A DNA stretch of 24,961 bases from a virus, in the IMG/VR virus record IMGVR_UViG_3300003873_000058, positions 1 through 24,961 of that record; one strand, 5' to 3'. Below, one piece after another: positions 14,011-20,683 of the stretch (positions within the stretch are counted from its first letter, which is position 1; the number at the start of each line of letters is the position of its first letter). The notes below the pieces were generated by a model. The model was not told the origin of the DNA, ran no database searches, and worked only from the letters and a program-made list of their open reading frames with translations. A program made the translations under genes and the position numbers.

Positions 14011-15368
14011 ATAAATGTACCTATACTCATATAATTCTTACCCTTATATGACGCTTTTAATTCAGCAATTTTTATATCATATTTAATAATAGCCTCAGGT
14101 CTTTTACATCTTTTTCTAATAGACCTAGCCTTTATAAGCTCACATTCATATTGATTTTGTCTATTTCTTATGTCTCGCTCTTTTATAAAGTCCTCTTTAG
14201 ATAGATTATTTACCCTATTAGCAAATACTAATCTCTCTTCTATAGTTTCCATATCATACATGGATGGTATATAATGTATTTGCTCAGATTTATGTATTAA
14301 TAACTCGTCATGATTAGATATATACTTAGTTAAACCATTTATATCTATTATAGACTGATTCATCTGTCTTTCCCATATTTCGTATTCATGGAATAATGTA
14401 TATTTAAACGTTTTTATTATTTCTTTTATTTCTATATATAAACCATTTAAAATTGTATTACTTATATCAGGTTTTATACCTTTTTCTATTTGATAAGGTA
14501 ATTTATTTAAAGTTTTCTTGGTTATAAACATTCTTACCTTTTCCTTATTTTCTATATAGTATTTTATATTTGCAGACTCTAAATTAAATTTTTCTGCTTG
14601 AATATATAAAAATTGATATATAGCAGTACTCATGTCAATAGAATTATAGTCGGGAAATAAGTTTATTTTATCCACTTTTGATAAATTATTCCAATATTTG
14701 TTATATAATCTACCTTCGCCTTCAGATTTACTAGACGGATACTGTATAAGAAACGTACTATCTTGTATATACTTTATCGACTCTTTCTTTTTATCATCTA
14801 CCCAACAATTTGGTTCATATTCTTTATTAGGCTGTATTTGTTGTATATCTACATTGTTAAATTTTTTAATGCTTCTTATATTCATTTTTTCTACATGCTT
14901 AATTATAATATTCTTATAAGGTTCTGATTGTAATAGTATAATAATTTTTGCTAAAAAATCATTACTATCTCTATCAACATTATATTCACTATTGCTAGAA
15001 TTTTCTTTATCGTTTTTATATATACTATATCCCTTTACAGTTTCCTCTATAAAACCAAAAAGATACGATTTATTTTTACATTTGTTTGTTTTAGCATTTT
15101 TTATTTTGTTATATTTTACAAGATGGAGATATCTCGTTTGTATATACGCTAGTTCGAAACTAGAAATATATTTTCTTTCGTTTGCGGAAAACTTAGTAAA
15201 AACACCTATAAACTTCATTAATTCTTTTTCTGATATAATTTCAAAGAATTCTATCATATTTTTCATAGCTTTTATTCTATCTTCGTTAAAATTACAAAAG
15301 CTATTCACGTCGTCATTCTGGTATTTTAAAAGTTGAGACTTGTATAGATTAATGAGTTTTGTACGCAT
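14007..15368 (-). CDS. Unknown 453-residue protein, convergent with terL
   Basis: The largest unrecognised protein of the window. It is soluble, very rich in Lys, Ile and Asn, with no signal peptide. A distinctive central stretch has GEGRLYNKYWNNLSK, NLFPDYNSIDMSTAIYQFL and YYIENKEKVRMFITKKTL (about residues 216-287). An order of GRxY, then a hydrophobic ID strand, then a Lys-rich helix faintly recalls nucleic-acid polymerase-like or replication proteins of mobile elements, but no catalytic set can be shown. The C-terminal 80 residues are helical and basic (ECELIKARSIRKRCKRPEAI). Start: AAAAAGGA precedes the ATG inside the loop of a small CAGTATT/AATACTG hairpin, and a short upstream frame ends one base before it. 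It differs from its neighbours in strand and in its long structured leader, suggesting an acquired unit. Confidence 0.65.
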   Translation of the reverse strand: MRTKLINLYKSQLLKYQNDDVNSFCNFNEDRIKAMKNMIEFFEIISEKELMKFIGVFTKFSANERKYISSFELAYIQTRYLHLVKYNKIKNAKTNKCKNKSYLFGFIEETVKGYSIYKNDKENSSNSEYNVDRDSNDFLAKIIILLQSEPYKNIIIKHVEKMNIRSIKKFNNVDIQQIQPNKEYEPNCWVDDKKKESIKYIQDSTFLIQYPSSKSEGEGRLYNKYWNNLSKVDKINLFPDYNSIDMSTAIYQFLYIQAEKFNLESANIKYYIENKEKVRMFITKKTLNKLPYQIEKGIKPDISNTILNGLYIEIKEIIKTFKYTLFHEYEIWERQMNQSIIDINGLTKYISNHDELLIHKSEQIHYIPSMYDMETIEERLVFANRVNNLSKEDFIKERDIRNRQNQYECELIKARSIRKRCKRPEAIIKYDIKIAELKASYKGKNYMSIGTFI

Positions 15369-15369
15369 A

Positions 15370-15516
15370 TCAGTATTCCTTTTTAGAAATACTGACTGTC
15401 AAGTTTGGTATTTCTATTTTATAATTATTTATATCATTATATATGTGGTGCCACCAAACTTGACTGAAAAGGACACCACATATATAATAGTATAAATTAA
15501 TGAATTTTGTTTGCAT
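15370..15516 (-). CDS. Upstream short frame, partial copy of the next gene's start
   Basis: A 48-residue frame starting MQTKFINLYYYICG, close to the MRTKLINLYKSQ start of the downstream 453-residue gene. Its leader, with AAAAGGG before the ATG, is also a diverged copy of that gene's leader, with a period of 148 bp. It ends TGA, one base before the next ATG, so translation could be coupled. Most of its body is the hairpin sequence at 15436-15488. It may be a leader peptide or merely a decayed duplication. Confidence 0.45.
   Translation of the reverse strand: MQTKFINLYYYICGVLFSQVWWHHIYNDINNYKIEIPNLTVSISKKEY
15398..15488 (-). promoter_or_regulatory. Pseudoknot-capable leader of the 453-residue gene
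   Basis: On the minus-strand RNA, 15488-15474 pairs with 15450-15436: a perfect 15-bp stem (ATTATATATGTGGTG) around a 23-nt loop. Within the loop, 15464-15453 (GTCAAGTTTGGT) is perfectly complementary over 12 bases to 15409-15398 (ACCAAACTTGAC), about 11 nt before the AAAAAGGA ribosome site. Loop-to-downstream pairing gives an H-type pseudoknot topology, or alternative hairpins that could switch translation. Confidence 0.7.
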
Positions 15517-15601
15517 ATTAATATTCCCTTTTAAATACTGGTTGTCAGACTCGGTGTTTATATTAGGGTACGTTATTTATATAATGATATAAATTTATTT
15601 A

Positions 15602-15619
15602 TATAGTTTAAAAACTATA
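15602..15619 (-). terminator. Hairpin over the stop of the 52-residue gene
   Basis: TATAGTTT and AAACTATA form an 8-bp stem in 15602-15619, spanning the TAG stop of the minus-strand gene. It is AT-rich and weak, without a clear U run. It may reduce read-through into the structured leader. Confidence 0.35.
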
Positions 15620-15773
15620 CTTCGTATGTTGAACCATCTTTTCTAACATAGACACCTTCGCAAAGATATCTGTCACTGTAATTATCTGGTCCATCAAGAG
15701 AATACCATAAATTCTCTTCGATATTTTCTTCAGCTGAGTCTTTTTCTAAATCATCTTTGGTAATTTCTTTCAT
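15615..15773 (-). CDS. Hypothetical acidic protein, 52 residues
   Basis: Starts MKEITKDDLEKDSAEENIEE and ends GVYVRKDGSTYEV. AAAAGGAAT precedes the ATG, and a minus-strand TATAAT (15795-15800 on the + strand) lies 22 nt before the ATG. The end (RYLCEGVYVRKDGSTYEV) looks like a small beta hairpin. A hairpin covers its stop codon, and two minus-strand TATAAATA motifs (15574-15581, 15596-15603) lie after it. Function unknown. Confidence 0.6.
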   Translation of the reverse strand: MKEITKDDLEKDSAEENIEENLWYSLDGPDNYSDRYLCEGVYVRKDGSTYEV

Positions 15774-15833
15774 ATTTATTCCTTTTATAGATATATTATA
15801 ATAAAAATGTACTTAAATAATCTTTAGATGTTA

Positions 15834-15841
15834 TATAAATA
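15834..15841 (+). promoter_or_regulatory. Late promoter element TATAAATA
   Basis: TATAAATA starts exactly 27 nt before the ATG at 15861, divergent from the TATAAT box of the minus-strand block. It would drive 15861-18312, which contains gp14. Confidence 0.65.
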
Positions 15842-15860
15842 ATATAAAAAGAGGCATTAA

Positions 15861-16094
15861 ATGAAAAGTTTTAAAGAAATTGATTGTCAAGATATTACGG
15901 AAGCAAATTGGGACGACGCTGAAAAGTATACGGACGTCTTAAAGTATGCTATAGAAACAATAGCAAAGAAAAAAGAGTTTTTAATAACTGACGTAAAGAG
16001 AGACGGTACGAACAGTATAAAAGTAAAAATGAAAGACAAAAACTTTGATGAGATAGTAGCAAATATTACTATAGATCCAACATATAAATTTTAG
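15861..16094 (+). CDS. Small capsid-targeted protein, 77 residues
   Basis: Begins MKSFKEIDCQDITEANWDD, a longer variant of the targeting sequence with ITE then Ala as the probable prohead-protease site near residue 14. The remaining 63 residues form a small alpha/beta domain (YTDVLKYAIETIAKKKEFLITDVKRDG, NSIKVKMKD, EIVANITIDPTYKF), not recognised. AAGAGGC precedes the ATG. It is the first gene of a late operon. Confidence 0.65.
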   Translation: MKSFKEIDCQDITEANWDDAEKYTDVLKYAIETIAKKKEFLITDVKRDGTNSIKVKMKDKNFDEIVANITIDPTYKF

Positions 16095-16103
16095 GATAAA
16101 TAA

Positions 16104-16505
16104 ATGAAAACATTCAAACAATACTCTAGCACAAAGCTAGTTGAGGCTAAAGACGAAATTAACTATAAGAATCTAGTTAGATATATTCCAACGGGTTCTA
16201 CTATTAAAACAAGTATAGGACAAAAATCTATAAAAATAATGGTTATTAAACCCATTTCTGCACCGCCACTAACAACTAAAGACATACCTGGAGCAGAAAA
16301 AAGACTTCTTAAAGATGTAGATAGTTTTATTAATGACGTCGAAAAAGTTATTAAAATAAAAAAGGTCGAAAAAGATACATATGTTTTTATTAAAGGCGTA
16401 GATAAAGGAATAGAATTAATTTATGAGTTTAGCATTTTAGTTGGTACTGCTGCTGAGGTAAAAAAATTAATTAAATTAGACGATGCGATGGCTTTTTATA
16501 AGTAA
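16104..16505 (+). CDS. Capsid-targeted protein, 133 residues
   Basis: Begins MKTFKQYSSTKLVEAKDE, with LVE then Ala as the likely cut site after residue 14. The body (YIPTGSTIKTSIGQKSIKIMVIKP, then RLLKDVDSFINDVEKVIKIKKVEKDTYVFIKG and IELIYEFSILVGTAAEVKKLI) reads as a folded alpha/beta domain of unknown function. AGGATAAATAA precedes its ATG, as it does for the next gene. Confidence 0.65.
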   Translation: MKTFKQYSSTKLVEAKDEINYKNLVRYIPTGSTIKTSIGQKSIKIMVIKPISAPPLTTKDIPGAEKRLLKDVDSFINDVEKVIKIKKVEKDTYVFIKGVDKGIELIYEFSILVGTAAEVKKLIKLDDAMAFYK

Positions 16506-16524
16506 AAAATATAAGGATAAATAA

Positions 16525-17265
16525 ATGAATTTTGGTATAAGTGACGATAGTGCTTTAAATAACGAGTATAATTTATTTAGATCTACTACAGAAGAGTTAA
16601 TTAATCTTTATGGTATAGAGATTACATATATATTAACTGCTAAAGTAAATCAGGATGACATATTTGGAGAACATTCGCATATAAAGATAGATAACGAGAA
16701 AATCTTTAAATTTTTTGCTAAACCAGAAGAAACTGAGACATTTGGTGGCGAGGGTGATTTATATTCTAAGTTTGGTTTACAAAATTTAGATACAATGTCA
16801 TTTTACGTATCTAGAACTGATATGGAAAAAATTCATCCTGAGATAGTAAATAGAGCAGGTAAAGCGACTGTGGACAATTTACCATTCGGGAACATAATAA
16901 AGTTGCCTAATAATAAATTATTAGAGGTAACAGATATGAAGTTACAGTCGGATACATTTGGTAACAATAATTCATTTACAACAGATAGACATAAGAATGT
17001 TTATAAGTTAGTTACTAAGTCATATTTTTATAATCATGACGATTTAGAAAAGTCTGCAGATATAACAACATCAGACAAGTTCGATTATACAGATTTCGGT
17101 AACTTAGATGCTATATTTAGTGATGAAAATACACAAAGAGATAATGTTACAACAAGGTCAGAAAGTACTATATTAGCTGATGAGACAATATATCCTGCAG
17201 AGATAAGAAAGAAACCTGTTAGAATAAAAACAGACGAGACTAATCCTTTTGGGGATTTTGGATAA
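16525..17265 (+). CDS. gp14: Neck protein, T4 gp14-like
   Basis: Head-completion neck protein that, with gp13, closes the filled capsid and provides the tail attachment site. It is close in length to T4 gp14 (246 against 256). Family-typical segments are INLYGIEITYILTAKVNQDDIFGE (26-49), GGEGDLYSKFGLQNLDTMSFYVSR (74-97), and PFGNIIKLPNNKLLEVTDM in the middle, followed by KNVYKLVTKSYFY. The C-terminus is disordered and ends NPFGDFG. AAGGAT lies upstream of the ATG. The gene is downstream of terL, separated by a minus-strand insert, and gp13, gp15 and gp16 are not seen around it, so gene order differs from T4. Confidence 0.85.
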   Translation: MNFGISDDSALNNEYNLFRSTTEELINLYGIEITYILTAKVNQDDIFGEHSHIKIDNEKIFKFFAKPEETETFGGEGDLYSKFGLQNLDTMSFYVSRTDMEKIHPEIVNRAGKATVDNLPFGNIIKLPNNKLLEVTDMKLQSDTFGNNNSFTTDRHKNVYKLVTKSYFYNHDDLEKSADITTSDKFDYTDFGNLDAIFSDENTQRDNVTTRSESTILADETIYPAEIRKKPVRIKTDETNPFGDFG

Positions 17266-17269
17266 AAAT

Positions 17270-17746
17270 ATGATATATGAAACGTTTAGAGAAATAGTAG
17301 AAATCGATATATTAATAAATGCTAAAAAATCGTATTCTGTATTAGGTTCTAATGAGAGTAAAGGTATTTTTTCTTGGGATATGGATAAGAAAAAAATGCT
17401 AGTAAAAGATATAAAGAAACGAAAACCTGTCATTGCATATAGAACATATTCCTTATCTGAAAAAGAATGGAATAAGTATTTTGACGGAGGTTATACAGAG
17501 ATAGGAAACAAAAATATAGAGAAAGGTCTTACTTCTCTAACACTAGATAAAAAAATGCTAAATAGATTTAAAGGCGGCGGCGATATTACTATTGAGCTTG
17601 AAATTAAAATGAAAGAGTATACTGAGATTTTGGACGATAGTATATATCCAGAAGAAAAAGAAATTTTAGGTAATGATATAAAATGGAAAGTAACAGATTT
17701 AGATGATAACACTAGAAACTGGTATATTATAGGCGAACAAATATGA
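17270..17746 (+). CDS. Hypothetical protein, 158 residues, after gp14
   Basis: Not recognised. It is an alpha/beta protein with SYSVLGSNESKGIFSWD near the start, a Lys-rich centre (DKKMLNRFKGGGDITIELEIKMKEYTEI) and the ending RNWYIIGEQI. The ATG at 17270, 4 nt after the gp14 stop, is preferred; a TTG at 17249 inside gp14 is also in frame. Its TGA overlaps the ATG of the ADP-ribosyltransferase-like gene. A structural or head-packaged role is possible from its position only. Confidence 0.55.
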   Translation: MIYETFREIVEIDILINAKKSYSVLGSNESKGIFSWDMDKKKMLVKDIKKRKPVIAYRTYSLSEKEWNKYFDGGYTEIGNKNIEKGLTSLTLDKKMLNRFKGGGDITIELEIKMKEYTEILDDSIYPEEKEILGNDIKWKVTDLDDNTRNWYIIGEQI

Positions 17747-18312
17747 AATTTAAAGACTATATAACGGAAGGAAAATTACAAACAATTTACCATGGTGATA
17801 ATTTTAATACGAAGAAATTGATACCTAAATTGATGATGCAGGAATCAGGAAATAGTCAGGAAGGTGTAGGAATATATTTTTCTAACAAAATAGAAACAGC
17901 AGAAAGTTACGGTAAAGATGTTATAAGCATTAATGTAGATACAAAGAAACTTATACCTAGTAGAGGTTATATTGGAGATGAAATAGGAATAAAAAATATT
18001 GCTAAAATTCTGCGAGATATGTACAAAATAGATGAAGAGGAAATGTACTATTATATAAGCGATTGGCTTGAAATAATGGAACCTGAAGATATTAGGGATT
18101 ATCATTTTGACAAAATGGCAAAAAATATTAAAGATACACAGGTTAGAAATTTCCAAATAGACATTTCAGAAAAGTTTGGTGTTGTACATTTTGTAGAAAG
18201 TTGGAATAAAGTTACAAGGATTGACGGTACATACGAAAAAGTGTCGCAAGATGAGACATGGTATGCTATAATAAATCCTTATATTAAGGTGAAAAGTATT
18301 AATATAATTTAA
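17743..18312 (+). CDS. Capsid-targeted ADP-ribosyltransferase-like protein
   Basis: The N-terminus MKFKDYITEGK fits the capsid-targeting pattern (ITE then Gly, the preferred cut context). The body resembles ADP-ribosyltransferase (ART) domains of the type found in phage polyvalent proteins: IYHGDNF with His17, then QEGVGIYFS (39-47) and the helix ETAESYG (51-57), and a final strand WYAIINPYIKVKSINI like the family's conserved xYxVxxPxxIK end. A third catalytic Gln/Glu is likely just before that strand (SQDE) but cannot be fixed by eye. T4 Alt is a head-packaged ADP-ribosyltransferase that modifies host RNA polymerase immediately after injection; an equivalent role is inferred. The ATG overlaps the previous stop. 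Confidence 0.72.
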   Translation: MKFKDYITEGKLQTIYHGDNFNTKKLIPKLMMQESGNSQEGVGIYFSNKIETAESYGKDVISINVDTKKLIPSRGYIGDEIGIKNIAKILRDMYKIDEEEMYYYISDWLEIMEPEDIRDYHFDKMAKNIKDTQVRNFQIDISEKFGVVHFVESWNKVTRIDGTYEKVSQDETWYAIINPYIKVKSINII

Positions 18313-18335
18313 TATAGGTTTAATAAATACTATTT

Positions 18336-18359
18336 TATAATTTTTATAATTAATTATAA
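18336..18359 (+). promoter_or_regulatory. -10 box and 16-bp palindrome before the small-gene cluster
   Basis: TATAAT at 18336-18341 is followed by the perfect palindrome TTATAATTAATTATAA (18344-18359), immediately upstream of AAGGAT and the ATG at 18370. The palindrome could be an operator or simply AT-rich sequence at the transcript's 5' end. Confidence 0.4.
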
Positions 18360-18369
18360 GGATTATAAA

Positions 18370-18534
18370 ATGTCAGAAAGAAAGAAATATTTAAGTAAAA
18401 GAATGGACGAACTAAAAACTAAATATAAAGTAAATTACTTTAGATATTGTAAATGGCAAGCAACAGAAGAAGAATTAAAAGAAATAAAAGAATATGAATT
18501 ATTCCCACAAAACAGACAAGGCGTATTAATATGA
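18370..18534 (+). CDS. Hypothetical protein, 54 residues
   Basis: A small basic helical protein (MSERKKYLSKRMDELKTKYKV, ending ELFPQNRQGVLI). AAGGAT precedes the ATG, and the stop overlaps the next ATG (ATGA). It is the first gene of a chain of overlapping small genes. Not recognised. Confidence 0.6.
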   Translation: MSERKKYLSKRMDELKTKYKVNYFRYCKWQATEEELKEIKEYELFPQNRQGVLI

Positions 18535-18905
18535 TCGATAAAGACAAAAAATTAAAAGAACTTTTAGAAAAAAAGGCAAAAGAAAAATTTAATTTAGTAG
18601 ATAATAAGTTTTTAAACTTACTAAACAAATCTAAATTTTATTACTCTTCTAATAATCAACTATTAGAGCATATTGCAACATATAAAAATTATTGTATTTT
18701 GCTAAAAAGCTCTAATCTTAAAAAAGATATAGATAAAAATAATACAGAAATGTTTCCTACTCTTGTTAAAACAGATGAGATAAAAGGTTTAAAAAGAGTA
18801 AACGGTAATATAGTAAGAAAATTAAAACCTGATACGTTAAGCAATCTTGAAAAACTAGCGTTAATAAATTCCGTTGTTGGGAAAATAGATGAGGATTTCT
18901 CGTGA
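18531..18905 (+). CDS. Hypothetical protein, 124 residues
   Basis: Not recognised. The N-terminal Lys-rich helix (DKDKKLKELLEKKAKEKF) precedes a mixed domain with NQLLEHIATYKNYCILLKSS and a C-terminal helix, SNLEKLALINSVVGKI. Its start overlaps the previous stop, and its own stop overlaps the GTG start of the next gene, so all three are coupled. Confidence 0.6.
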   Translation: MIDKDKKLKELLEKKAKEKFNLVDNKFLNLLNKSKFYYSSNNQLLEHIATYKNYCILLKSSNLKKDIDKNNTEMFPTLVKTDEIKGLKRVNGNIVRKLKPDTLSNLEKLALINSVVGKIDEDFS

Positions 18906-19114
18906 AAAATATATTATATGCAATTAGATTACTTATAGGTAAAAAAACAATAACATTAAGAAATAAAAAAGTATTTATTAGAAAAAGAATATTTCATAGT
19001 GGGTATCAAATTTCATTAATAGTCTGGAATGGCTTCTATAAAGAGGAGCTATATTACTTTCAAACTAATGTTAATACTCTTGAAGATGTTAATGTATGGT
19101 TAAGAACTCATTAA
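18902..19114 (+). CDS. Hypothetical protein, 70 residues, GTG start
   Basis: A basic small protein with strands around IRKRIFHSGYQISLIVWNGFYKEELYYFQ. The GTG at 18902 overlaps the preceding TGA and has GAGG 8-11 nt upstream, which favours this unusual start. Not recognised. Confidence 0.55.
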   Translation: MKNILYAIRLLIGKKTITLRNKKVFIRKRIFHSGYQISLIVWNGFYKEELYYFQTNVNTLEDVNVWLRTH

Positions 19115-19118
19115 TTTG

Positions 19119-19601
19119 ATGTTAGATTATAAAAATTTAAACGAACATGTGGGTTTTATGTTAAAACTTATGAATGTATCCATGTATCCAAGCGAAGATT
19201 TTTATACATATCTTACTATTTTTAAACAGAGAGATAAAGAATGTAGTATATACTACGATTTAGCTAAAAATATGGATAGATTAAAAAGCGAATTCGATAT
19301 AGTATATAAACCTATATTTAAAGAATTTCCTGATGAATTTGAAAAAATTAACAAAGAACATTTTACTTATAAACATTTCGAGTTAACCCATAGTACCTAT
19401 TTAAAGATTTATTTAAGTATAAAAGAACATTTAGAAAATACGGATAGTATTAATGATCAAATTACAGACGTTATAGAGTGGCTAGATTATTTTAAAGATA
19501 CTGTTACAGTAGAAGGAATGTTTAACTTTTTACGTTCTGGAAATTATAATTATAAAATAACGCAAGACATTTTATTAGAAAAAGAAGGAATACCGTTTTA
19601 A
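19119..19601 (+). CDS. Hypothetical helical protein, 160 residues
   Basis: Not recognised. Largely helical and acidic, with DYKNLNEHVGFMLKLMNVSMYPS and IYLSIKEHLENTDSINDQITDVIEWLDYF. The ATG at 19119 is chosen over the TTG one codon earlier; neither has a good ribosome site, so coupling with the upstream gene, 2-4 nt away, is likely. Confidence 0.55.
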   Translation: MLDYKNLNEHVGFMLKLMNVSMYPSEDFYTYLTIFKQRDKECSIYYDLAKNMDRLKSEFDIVYKPIFKEFPDEFEKINKEHFTYKHFELTHSTYLKIYLSIKEHLENTDSINDQITDVIEWLDYFKDTVTVEGMFNFLRSGNYNYKITQDILLEKEGIPF

Positions 19602-19611
19602 AGGAATAAAA

Positions 19612-19932
19612 ATGAAAGTAAAAATGTTAAGTACAAGTAATAAAGTTTTAGAAGAGCTAATAGGTAAAGAAATGGAATTAAGAATAGATACAATAGCGTC
19701 TTATACGTTTGATCCTAAAGGCTGTTCATTCGATTTTAGACGAGGTAATTGTACGACATCCCAAATTAAATCTATAGTTTATGACGAAGTATCTATGGGT
19801 TGTACAAATATAATTATAAAAACCAGAAATTCTGAATATATATTTCAACATGGTGAACCGTCAAATAAAAAACCTCTTACAGACGAAGAGATACTAAATT
19901 ATCAACTTGCATTAGGAATGTATTTGTTTTAA
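19612..19932 (+). CDS. Hypothetical protein, 106 residues
   Basis: Not recognised. A small beta-rich domain (LIGKEMELRIDTIASYTFDPKG, FRRGNCTTSQIKSIVYDEV, TNIIIKTRNSEYIFQHGE) ending in a helix. AAAGGAAT sits well placed before the ATG. It ends the chain starting at 18370; a TATAAT (19956-19961) follows for the next unit. Confidence 0.55.
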   Translation: MKVKMLSTSNKVLEELIGKEMELRIDTIASYTFDPKGCSFDFRRGNCTTSQIKSIVYDEVSMGCTNIIIKTRNSEYIFQHGEPSNKKPLTDEEILNYQLALGMYLF

Positions 19933-19955
19933 TAAAAGTTTAAAGTTAATATATT

Positions 19956-19961
19956 TATAAT
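19956..19961 (+). promoter_or_regulatory. -10 box before the coiled-coil/smpB unit
   Basis: TATAAT, 33 nt before the ATG at 19989, in the 56-bp gap between two small-gene runs. No clear -35 box. Confidence 0.4.
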
Positions 19962-19988
19962 ATAGTATATAAAATAAAAAGGTATAAA

Positions 19989-20402
19989 ATGTTTAGTAAA
20001 AAATACATAAAGATAACAAAAGAAGATTGGGATAAAATAAATTCTCTTTTTAACGATAAAGATTCTGAAATAAAAACATTAAAGACTTTTGTATCAGTCG
20101 CTAATGACGAGTTAAAAGAATTAGAAGCATTGAGAAAAGAAGTTGAAACATTGAGAAAATATAAAGAAAAAGACGATCTATTATATTCTTATGAATTATC
20201 TTTAAAATCAGCTCAAGAAAATTTATTATTACTTTCTTATGAAAATTCTATGCTAACAAATACAATTGCTCAAATGGAAAAAAAGTTAGATGATACTGTA
20301 ATGCTTGAAAAATTATATCTAAATAAAATATCTGATTTATCATCTAAAAAATGTAAAGAATATCAAACATATTCAGTAAATGATTTAGATGTGATGGCTT
20401 AA
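19989..20402 (+). CDS. Coiled-coil protein, 137 residues
   Basis: Function unknown. Residues 25-120 are a long coiled coil, with heptad-like runs LKELEALRKEVETLRKYKEKD and ENSMLTNTIAQMEKKLDDTVMLEKLYLNKI. The N-terminus (KKYIKITKEDWDKINSLF) and C-terminus are short and uncoiled. AAAAGG precedes the ATG. The next gene starts 2 nt after its stop and is also helical, so the two could form a complex. Confidence 0.6.
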   Translation: MFSKKYIKITKEDWDKINSLFNDKDSEIKTLKTFVSVANDELKELEALRKEVETLRKYKEKDDLLYSYELSLKSAQENLLLLSYENSMLTNTIAQMEKKLDDTVMLEKLYLNKISDLSSKKCKEYQTYSVNDLDVMA

Positions 20403-20404
20403 TT

Positions 20405-20683
20405 ATGTCTAAAATTAAACATATAAAAAATATAAATTTACTCGTTCATGAATATAACAAAAAATTGAGTAACTGTAGAACGCAATATAATAAAGCTGTA
20501 GAAGAAGAAAACAGAACAAATAATTTATTTAATAACCCTAAACTTATAGATGAAGAAAATTTGATTTTGGAAACACATTTAAAAGAACTTTATGAAATTA
20601 GAGAAATGCTAAACGTTGAAGAAAGTTTATTAGAAGGCTTTATAGAAGACTTAAATTCTCTATTGGAACAATTAAATGAATAA
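20405..20683 (+). CDS. Helical protein, 92 residues
   Basis: Mostly two long helices (NINLLVHEYNKKLSNCRTQYNKAVEEENR; LILETHLKELYEIREMLNVEESLLEGFIEDLNSLLEQL) resembling a coiled-coil hairpin. It has no strong ribosome site and is probably coupled to the preceding coiled-coil gene. Its last 8 nt overlap smpB. Not recognised. Confidence 0.55.
   Translation: MSKIKHIKNINLLVHEYNKKLSNCRTQYNKAVEEENRTNNLFNNPKLIDEENLILETHLKELYEIREMLNVEESLLEGFIEDLNSLLEQLNE

Noticed and set aside
14698-15336. Two + strand frames opposite the 453-residue gene (14698-14919, 14992-15336)
   Set aside because: Hydrophobic shadows of a Lys-rich minus-strand gene, without ribosome sites.
15398-15516. Retron-like RNA next to a reverse transcriptase
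   Set aside because: The structured leader suggested it, but the 453-residue protein has no YxDD motif or other reverse transcriptase signature.
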